Assembly: GCF_012912105.1 (NCBI RefSeq)
Contig: NZ_QMEA01000005.1
Coordinates: 100,674-164,673, forward strand
From: Brasilonema sp. UFV-L1
GTDB lineage: Bacteria; Cyanobacteriota; Cyanobacteriia; Cyanobacteriales; Nostocaceae
Direction of reading: 5' to 3'
DNA length: 64,000 nt
Shown: piece after piece, positions 58,102-64,000 of the stretch
Layout of the letters: every line of letters begins with the position of its first letter
Numbering within the stretch: position 1 is the stretch's first letter
Made by a program: the position numbers and the translations under genes
The notes under the pieces: model-generated
Told to the model about the DNA's origin: nothing
The model's input: only the letters and a program-made list of their open reading frames with translations
Databases searched by the model: none

Positions 58102-60213
58102 ATGACTTCCCAGATTCGCTTTTTAATGTGTCCCCCTAACCACTATGATGTGGATTATGTGATTAACCCTTGGATGGAAGGGAACATTCACAAATCATCG
58201 CAAGAGCGTGCCGTAGAACAGTGGGACAAATTACATCACGTCTTGAAAGAACACGCAATTGTTGACATAGTACCAGCTCAGAAAGGCTGGCCGGATATGG
58301 TATTCACGGCAAACGCTGGTTTGGTACTAGGAAAGACTGTTGTATTAAGTCGTTTTTTACATAAAGAGCGTCAGGGCGAAGAGCCTTATTTCAAGCAGTG
58401 GTTTGAAGAGAACGGGTACACTGTCCACGAATTGCCGAAAGACTTACCTTTTGAAGGTGCGGGAGACGCACTGTTGGATCGGGAAGGACGCTGGCTTTGG
58501 GCTGGATACGGTTTCCGGACAGAGTTAGATTCTCACCCTTACCTGGCAAAGTGGTTAGATATTGAAGTGCTTTCGTTGCGGCTGATTGATGAGCGTTTCT
58601 ATCACCTGGATACTTGTTTCTGTCCGCTTGCCAATGGTTACTTGCTGTACTATCCACCTGCGTTTGATTCCTACTCTAACCGCTTAATTGAAATGCGGGT
58701 ATCACAAGAAAAGCGGATAGCTATTACAGAAGCTGACGCGGTACACTTCGCTTGCAATGCGGTGAATGTGGACAGCATCGTCGTCATGAATAAGGCGAGT
58801 GAACGACTCAAAGCACGTCTTGCAGAAGTTGGTTTCCGAGTGCTTGAAACGCCATTGACGGAGTTTCTTAAAGCTGGTGGCGCAGCAAAATGCTTGACGC
58901 TACGAGTCACCGAACCAGTACGGGAAGAAGTTCATGCCAATGTGTCAGTTGAAAGTCGCGTCTTTACCTTAGAAGGACACTTGCTTGACTCTGGCTTGAT
59001 TAACCGCGCTTTGGATTTGATTGTCGATAACGGCGGTAGTTTTCAAGTTCTGAATTTCTCACTGGGAGAACAGCGGCAAAGTACATCAGCAGCTGAGGTG
59101 AAGGTATCTGCGCCTTCCCATGAAGTGATGGAAAGCATCATATCACATCTGATTGATTTGGGTGCGGTAGACTTGCCCCAAGATGAGCGCGATGCTAAAT
59201 TGGAGCCGGTAACTCAAGCAGGGGTTGCTCCGGATGATTTTTATGTGAGCACGATTTATCCCACAGAAGTGCGGATTAATGGTGAGTGGGTGAAGGTACA
59301 AAATCAGCGGATGGATGGGGCGATCGCCATCACTCGAACACCCAAAGGCATATTAGCAAAGTGTAAAATTTTACGTGATTTAGAAGTTGGCGAAGAAGTC
59401 GTTGTCGATGTGTTAGGTATTCGCACCATCCGGAAAACAGAATCACGGGAACAACGTAACGCTCAAGAATTCAGCTTTATGTCGGCGGGTGTTTCCAGTG
59501 AACGGCGCGTGGAACTCGTCGTTGAGCAAGTCGCTTGGGAATTACGTAAAATCCGAGATGGTGGTGGTAAAGTTGTTGTCACAGCAGGACCTGTGGTGAT
59601 TCATACTGGAGGCGGTGAGCATCTGTCACAACTAATCAGAGAAGGATACGTGCAGGCGTTACTGGGTGGAAATGCGATCGCCGTCCACGACATCGAGCAA
59701 GCAATGATGGGAACTTCTCTGGGTGTGGATATGAAGCGGGGTGTGGCTGTACGCGGAGGACATCGCCATCACCTGAAAGTGATTAATACGATTCGTCGTT
59801 ATGGTAGCATAGCCAAAGCTGTTGAAGCTGGGATCATTCAGAGTGGCGTTATGTATGAATGCGTCCGTAATCAGATTCCATTCTGTCTTGCCGGTTCGAT
59901 TCGCGATGATGGTCCTTTGCCGGATACCGAGATGAATTTGATAACGGCGCAAACTGAATACGCCCGACTGCTCAAAGGTGCAGATATGATTTTGATGCTG
60001 TCGAGTATGCTGCACTCAATCGGTGTGGGAAATATGACTCCTGCTGGTGTGAAGATGGTTTGTGTGGATATCAATCCAGCTGTGGTGACAAAGTTGAGTG
60101 ACAGAGGTTCTATAGAATCGGTTGGTGTTGTGACAGATGTTGGGTTGTTCCTCAGTCTGTTGGTACAGCAGTTACAGAAGTTGACTAGTCCGTATATTGC
60201 TAAAGTGGGTTAA
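58102..60213 (+). CDS. agrE: AgrE: arginine dihydrolase / ornithine cyclodeaminase bifunctional protein
   Basis: The protein has 703 residues, the length of AgrE. The N-terminal part (1-280) has a pentein-fold guanidine-modifying domain: FTANAGLVLG, FEGAGDALLD, YHLDTCFCPL and the catalytic Cys264 in GGAAKCLTLRV. The C-terminal part (about 285-700) is the TIGR00300-type LOR/ornithine-cyclodeaminase region with a Rossmann-like GGNAIAVHDIEQAM. AgrE converts arginine to ornithine plus CO2 and ammonia, and ornithine to proline, which mobilises nitrogen from cyanophycin, an important route in vegetative cells fed by heterocysts. It is a single gene, with an AT-rich leader. Confidence 0.95.
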   Translation: MTSQIRFLMCPPNHYDVDYVINPWMEGNIHKSSQERAVEQWDKLHHVLKEHAIVDIVPAQKGWPDMVFTANAGLVLGKTVVLSRFLHKERQGEEPYFKQWFEENGYTVHELPKDLPFEGAGDALLDREGRWLWAGYGFRTELDSHPYLAKWLDIEVLSLRLIDERFYHLDTCFCPLANGYLLYYPPAFDSYSNRLIEMRVSQEKRIAITEADAVHFACNAVNVDSIVVMNKASERLKARLAEVGFRVLETPLTEFLKAGGAAKCLTLRVTEPVREEVHANVSVESRVFTLEGHLLDSGLINRALDLIVDNGGSFQVLNFSLGEQRQSTSAAEVKVSAPSHEVMESIISHLIDLGAVDLPQDERDAKLEPVTQAGVAPDDFYVSTIYPTEVRINGEWVKVQNQRMDGAIAITRTPKGILAKCKILRDLEVGEEVVVDVLGIRTIRKTESREQRNAQEFSFMSAGVSSERRVELVVEQVAWELRKIRDGGGKVVVTAGPVVIHTGGGEHLSQLIREGYVQALLGGNAIAVHDIEQAMMGTSLGVDMKRGVAVRGGHRHHLKVINTIRRYGSIAKAVEAGIIQSGVMYECVRNQIPFCLAGSIRDDGPLPDTEMNLITAQTEYARLLKGADMILMLSSMLHSIGVGNMTPAGVKMVCVDINPAVVTKLSDRGSIESVGVVTDVGLFLSLLVQQLQKLTSPYIAKVG

Positions 60214-60336
60214 GTTAAGAAAGTAGGGTGGGTAGCATTGCCCACCTTCGTGTTTAAAAAAACGAACCGCCAAGCCTGCCCTCGAGCGAAGCGAAGGGAC
60301 GCAAAGGACGCCAAGAAAAAACGAAAGAAGAAAGAA

Positions 60337-60867
60337 ATGTTGCCAGGATTAGTTTTTAAAAAAGGTTTTTCCACTCAGCACTTTCAAATTCGTTGGGTGA
60401 GTGCAATTGCTGATTTCTTATTAGTAGGGATGGTGGTAGGACCATTTGCTGCTCCATTTTTGGCGGCGTCTGGGTTACCGATGTTACCAATGATAGCAAA
60501 TATTATTTATTTCATGGGAACTCATGTGTGTCCACAGCCGGAGATGGGGGTAGCATTGTCACCACCTTATATTATGGCTGTGTGTATGCGTTGCTACGGT
60601 ACTGTTACAGGATTGTTGATCACTCGCGTTTTATATGGAGTGACGGGTGGCAAAGGTTTTTACTGGTTAAATCAGTACGGTTGGAATGGTGCAGTGCTTG
60701 CTACTGTGTTGATGATGGCTTATCCATTGGAATTGGCAGCAGAGGTTTTAGGTTGGTGGAGTTTTCATAATTATGTTGTTATGCTTTTTGGGTTGATGAC
60801 AGGTTTGGCATGGGGTTTGTTTACTATGCCAATTTTGCATGAGTGGCGGCGAGCAGATGCAATTTAG
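60337..60867 (+). CDS. DUF2085 membrane protein
   Basis: ATG 60,337 (MLPGLVFKKGFSTQH) is chosen because upstream codons (60,238-60,336) run through the GACGCAAAGGACGCCAAG-type repeat. The protein has 176 residues and about four membrane helices. The DUF2085 signature is visible: GTHVCPQPEMGVAL and MAVCMRCYGTVTGLL (Cys and Arg-Cys-x-G). The function is unknown; the conserved Cys pairs suggest metal or redox sites. It lies 123 bp after agrE. Confidence 0.85.
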   Translation: MLPGLVFKKGFSTQHFQIRWVSAIADFLLVGMVVGPFAAPFLAASGLPMLPMIANIIYFMGTHVCPQPEMGVALSPPYIMAVCMRCYGTVTGLLITRVLYGVTGGKGFYWLNQYGWNGAVLATVLMMAYPLELAAEVLGWWSFHNYVVMLFGLMTGLAWGLFTMPILHEWRRADAI

Positions 60868-60891
60868 AACTCATTTATGAGAAATTGTTCA

Positions 60892-61629
60892 CTATTCTAA
60901 TCTCTCTGGATCTACACCCAAAGCACGTAATTGTTCCCGCAAACGCCCATTCTCCTGTTCTGCTTTTTCTGCTCGTTGGCGTTGTTGTAAAGCACGTTCT
61001 TCTCCTGTGAGTAACAAATTTCCTGCTTCATCCCACCAACGTAGCCAAGGTAACTCTGCATTTAAATAGTAACCTTGCCAAATACCCAATTCCACACCCA
61101 TAGGAACAATAGGATAATGTCCTCTCTCGTTGGCATTTATTTGTTCGTAGCCTCCTGCAACCCATCGATAAACTTCTACTGATGCTTTTTTGACTTCATA
61201 AATTCCGTAGAAAGGTGGACGAATCACTTGTTCGTAAATCCAAAATTTGCCTTGGTAAGGAGTGTTATCTCTTTCTTCTTTTCCATCACCAGAAACAAAT
61301 TCTAGAACAATAAGAGGTGCGATAAGTTCTTGCCAAAGAACATAGGAACGCCGTATTTCACCTTTAAGAGTTGGTGGTACATTAGATACATAAAACCAGT
61401 CTGGTGCTTCTGCACCTCTTTCCGGAGGTTCTGTCAACCGCCAGTATATACCACAGTCTTGCCCGATGCAATATTGCCCATCTGGATGAATTTCTTTCAA
61501 GCGAGGTTGGATAGAGTCGGTCAATAAAATACTCTGAGGATGTTCTTGAAAGTTCTTCACAAAGGTACCATCAGACTCTGGTAACTGGGTATGGTCTGGT
61601 AAAATTTGAGTTTTAGTTTCACTTACCAT
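60892..61629 (-). CDS. Uma2-family (DUF820) putative endonuclease with C-terminal coiled coil
   Basis: The protein has 245 residues. It has the PD-(D/E)xK features: PPLIVLEFVSGDGKEERDNT-type segment (E-x-V-S-G-D-G-x-E-E-R) at about 115-135, and KFWIYEQVIRPPFYGIYEVK. The C-terminus has RALQQRQRAEKAEQENGRLR, a coiled coil, and a GVDPERLE end typical of cyanobacterial Uma2 proteins. The family is widespread in cyanobacteria in many copies; its role is not established. It is convergent with the DUF2085 gene. Confidence 0.88.
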   Translation of the reverse strand: MVSETKTQILPDHTQLPESDGTFVKNFQEHPQSILLTDSIQPRLKEIHPDGQYCIGQDCGIYWRLTEPPERGAEAPDWFYVSNVPPTLKGEIRRSYVLWQELIAPLIVLEFVSGDGKEERDNTPYQGKFWIYEQVIRPPFYGIYEVKKASVEVYRWVAGGYEQINANERGHYPIVPMGVELGIWQGYYLNAELPWLRWWDEAGNLLLTGEERALQQRQRAEKAEQENGRLREQLRALGVDPERLE

Positions 61630-61670
61630 GACATGACCTCGCCGAAATTATAAGAAAGTAAATTTAATAA

Positions 61671-61831
61671 ATTGGCGTTGCTGATTTGAAGTATGAATCC
61701 AAGTGTAGAGACGTTGCATGCAACTGCGCCACTCGCGTGCGCGGGTTTCCCGCGTATCCCGATGTGGCGTTCTCTACAAGGGTTTGGAATCACACGACAT
61801 CTTTTTCATACATGGATTCAGCAACGCCAAT
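61671..61831. mobile_element. 161-bp MITE-like element with 14-bp terminal inverted repeats
   Basis: ATTGGCGTTGCTGA (61,671-61,684) and TCAGCAACGCCAAT (61,818-61,831) are perfect inverted repeats; inner segments GTATGAATCC and GGATTCA...also pair in part. The centre holds GCGTGCGCGGGTTTCCCGCG palindromes and no ORF. The flanks TAAATTTAATAA and TAAATTTAAT are similar, possibly duplicated target sequence. Confidence 0.7.
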
Positions 61832-61894
61832 AAATTTAATGTAGCTAAGTGTTCCACCTGATTAACGCAGTCAGCATATTGAAGCTCTTGAAAA

Positions 61895-63271
61895 TCAATA
61901 TTCATTCCATAATAGCTCCATTAAATACTCAGCAATTCGTTTGGCTGCTCCTGGTTTTCCCATCCGTCGTATACCATTTTCTGCAATCAGTTGTAACCTG
62001 TCTGGGTTGGCAAGTAGTGATTTGACTTCCTTAGCAACTTGTGTAGGTTCTTCTATTAAAATAATAGATGGTCCCAAATGACGGCTTTGTGCTTCCGCAA
62101 AGGCATAGGTAAACTGAGGACCTTTTCCGGGAATGGTTATGACTGGTTTTCCTAAACCCACAAATTGTTCTGTTGCTGTTCCCGCCATTGCGATCGCCAA
62201 ATCCCCCTGATGCAAGCAGTCGTTATACGCATTTTGTGAAAGAAGAAAAAACCCATTTTTTTGCTTAAATGTCAAGGCACTTTTGTCGGGAATTTGGATT
62301 GGAGGTTCAGCATAAGGACAAAAGCCTTGAGATTCGAGAATTTGACGTATACTTTCAATGTGTAAACTTGGGGCGATCGCACCCAAAAACACGACTGTTC
62401 CACAAGTAGTGTGTCTGAGAAACTCTTGCTCGCTAAAAAGTGCCATGATTGCAGAGACAGCAATCATCATTTGCTGCCAATTCGCATATGCTTCTGGAGG
62501 ACGAGAACCAGGTAGGAGAGTGACAACTAAAGGTCGAGCTAATTCTTGGTTTTCGACATCAGTATTATAAAATCTTGGATGTGAAATTGTTGGTTCCAAA
62601 TCATCCATCATTGGGTTCCCCAAATCAAAAGCAGTAATCGACAAGCTTTTCAAAATCTCTGCTGTGAGCGAATCTCTAGGAAACACCGCCTTGCAACGCT
62701 GACGACTCATTAACCAACGTTCCCAAGGATGGTAAACTGAGCCAGAAAAACTTTCCCACCATGCTCCTTTTGCTTTCCGTTTTAATAAACTCACTTCATC
62801 CCGCACATAATACTCTGATTTTGCTGTGCCTACAAAGCTATATTGAGCACCACTCAACCAGGCAAAGATAAGTGGTACGATATCGCCCACTGCTAAAATC
62901 GCAATTCTGTAACCTGATTTTTTCTGAGTATTTACCCAATGACGTACAGCTTTGATTTGACTGACGGTGAGTTGTAACAAACCACCTTGTACATCCCGTA
63001 CAAATTGGCGTCCGTCCATGTAAACAAAACCACCCGATGGCATCGTGCGTACTGAACCAATCAGGGGAATATCCAACCCTTGATAAGCGTATCCTTGTCC
63101 CACCAACGGTAAAGCGAAGATTTCCGGTGGGCTAGGTTGTTGCTGAAGTTGTTTCAAGATACGGACTGCAATCACATCCTCTCCATGTCCATTGCTTAAA
63201 ACGAGTAACCGTAAGTCTGGAGTATCTTTATCGAAATCAGAAGTTAGCGGTGCAGGTGATGAATCACTCAT
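61895..63271 (-). CDS. Lipid-A-disaccharide-synthase-related protein (LpxB-like)
   Basis: ATG 63,271 (MSDSSPAPLTSDFDKDTPDL) is preferred over ATG 63,316, which adds a hydrophobic stretch not expected here. The protein has 458 residues. LRLLVLSNGHGEDVIAVRIL is the N-terminal Rossmann loop of the TIGR03492 LpxB-related family, and the C-terminal half has PGSRPPEAYANW and AMAGTATEQFVGLGKPVITI, the UDP-sugar-binding half of GT-B glycosyltransferases. It differs from true LpxB, which starts with SGExSGD. The role may be in glycolipid synthesis; the substrate is unknown. Confidence 0.85.
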   Translation of the reverse strand: MSDSSPAPLTSDFDKDTPDLRLLVLSNGHGEDVIAVRILKQLQQQPSPPEIFALPLVGQGYAYQGLDIPLIGSVRTMPSGGFVYMDGRQFVRDVQGGLLQLTVSQIKAVRHWVNTQKKSGYRIAILAVGDIVPLIFAWLSGAQYSFVGTAKSEYYVRDEVSLLKRKAKGAWWESFSGSVYHPWERWLMSRQRCKAVFPRDSLTAEILKSLSITAFDLGNPMMDDLEPTISHPRFYNTDVENQELARPLVVTLLPGSRPPEAYANWQQMMIAVSAIMALFSEQEFLRHTTCGTVVFLGAIAPSLHIESIRQILESQGFCPYAEPPIQIPDKSALTFKQKNGFFLLSQNAYNDCLHQGDLAIAMAGTATEQFVGLGKPVITIPGKGPQFTYAFAEAQSRHLGPSIILIEEPTQVAKEVKSLLANPDRLQLIAENGIRRMGKPGAAKRIAEYLMELLWNEY

Positions 63272-63373
63272 GAGAAACAAAAATTTAAAAATAACTGTCG
63301 TTTGGAACAAGAGCAATCAATGGGGGATATAAATCGGCAATGTAGATAGACGTTAGTAAGCTATCACGCCTTT

Positions 63374-63417
63374 AATTTATACACAATTTATACACAATTT
63401 ATACACAATTGACACAC
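63374..63417. repeat. 11-bp tandem repeat (AATTTATACAC x3 plus a variant)
   Basis: Three exact AATTTATACAC units are followed by AATTGACACAC. They lie 103 bp upstream of the LpxB-like start, within its promoter region. Confidence 0.8.
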
Positions 63418-63674
63418 AGAATGTTTGCCAGTACTAGTACAAAAACGGAAAAGTCAGGAGCTAAAAAGTCAAAAGTTTATAATCTAGACTCTTGGGCTTT
63501 GTCAAATGGTATGTCTATTTACACGCCCACCGTACTAGACTTCTTCTTTTTTGAATTTTGAATGTGTTAGTAGCGTGCCGTAGGCAGCGAATTTTCAATT
63601 GCTCACTATCCTGATGACCTAACCTCAGTACAGAAAGTACAAACTAACTCCCTGTTAATTAGGCTACTATTATT

Positions 63675-64000
63675 ATGCGAGTTTCTTCTGCAGCAATTTT
63701 GACTTTAACAACTTTGGCAGCTGGCCATGCAAATCAGGCGGTGTTAGCTGCACCCTCTGACACTTCTCATCAAACGGAAAAACCTGATAACGTAGTAGTG
63801 CCAGCGACAGAAGAAACGCCCGCACGAATAGAAACGATTGCACCCCCAGAGACAGTAGTCACTGGACAATTCTCTCAAAAATCAGGTAGTGTGCAAACTG
63901 ACAGTAGCAATAAATCAGTCGTCATACAAGAAACTCCCAAAGAAAACAACGAAAAAGAACAGATGAGGGAAGTGAGTTTTTCATCTCCCTCACCTTCCCC
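63675..64000 (+). CDS. N-terminus of an exported protein, cut by the window end
   Basis: The frame is open for 108 codons to the window end. MRVSSAAILTLTTLAAGHAN then QAVLAAP gives a signal peptide with a likely cleavage after VLA. The mature part is Pro/Thr/Glu/Ser-rich and disordered. Cyanobacterial Omp85/BamA proteins carry such a signal and disordered region before their POTRA domains, and an LpxB-like gene is next door, but this is only a guess from 108 residues. Confidence 0.65.
   Translation, partial: MRVSSAAILTLTTLAAGHANQAVLAAPSDTSHQTEKPDNVVVPATEETPARIETIAPPETVVTGQFSQKSGSVQTDSSNKSVVIQETPKENNEKEQMREVSFSSPSPS

Overview
The window comes from a filamentous, heterocyst-forming cyanobacterium (Nostocales) that makes phycoerythrin. 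The evidence is a heterocyst glycolipid (hgl/het) cluster, a complete C-phycoerythrin gene set in the cpeBA / cpeYZ / cpeCDESTR arrangement known from Calothrix/Fremyella, a rod-core linker (cpcG), nblA, an AgrE-type arginine dihydrolase, many GCGATCGC (HIP1) octamers, and the short tandem repeats typical of these genomes. I cannot name the species.

Layout. 1-13,034: heterocyst glycolipid synthase genes, all on + : the end of a PfaA/HglE-like KR protein, a small membrane protein, HglD-like KR-DH, HglC-like KS-CLF-AT, a PfaD-type enoyl reductase and HetM/HglB (ACP plus thioester reductase). The PPTase gene hetI lies convergently on the minus strand. hetN, usually between hetM and hetI, is absent and a composite repeat sits there. 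13,800-17,700: cpcG, a CRISPR array of 17 repeats with its leader and terminator, and a CARF-domain ancillary protein, with no cas genes in the window. 17,700-31,700: the phycoerythrin region. It holds a CpcS-type lyase overlapping a HExxH protein gene, nblA, cpeB-cpeA, cpeY-cpeZ, a stretch of broken genes and miniature elements, a cupin gene, then cpeC-D-E-S-T-R on the minus strand and another S/U-type lyase. Together these encode the two subunits, the three linkers, the bilin lyases and the activator CpeR. 31,860-41,500: metal handling. It holds a two-domain multicopper oxidase, a Fur-family box, a CbiMNQO Co/Ni transporter, a membrane-anchored globin, a DUF3050 protein and a Zn/Mn-type ABC importer.

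41,800-49,760 is gene-poor accessory sequence: a lipoprotein, IS200/IS605 remains with an RHH gene, a NYN-domain protein, a broken response-regulator/histidine-kinase locus, a transaldolase fragment and an ankyrin protein. 49,768-64,000: a DEAD-box/DUF1998 helicase, a DevBCA exporter with a divergent TetR-RHH fusion regulator, agrE, a DUF2085 membrane protein, a Uma2 nuclease, an LpxB-related protein and the start of an exported protein cut by the window edge.

The most notable observations are the CARF effector beside the cas-less array, whose C-terminus lacks a HEPN motif; the TetR-RHH regulator; the globin with a C-terminal membrane anchor; the lyase/HExxH gene overlap; and several repeat families that have rewritten gene ends or broken genes. 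All calls come from reading the sequence; no database search was run.
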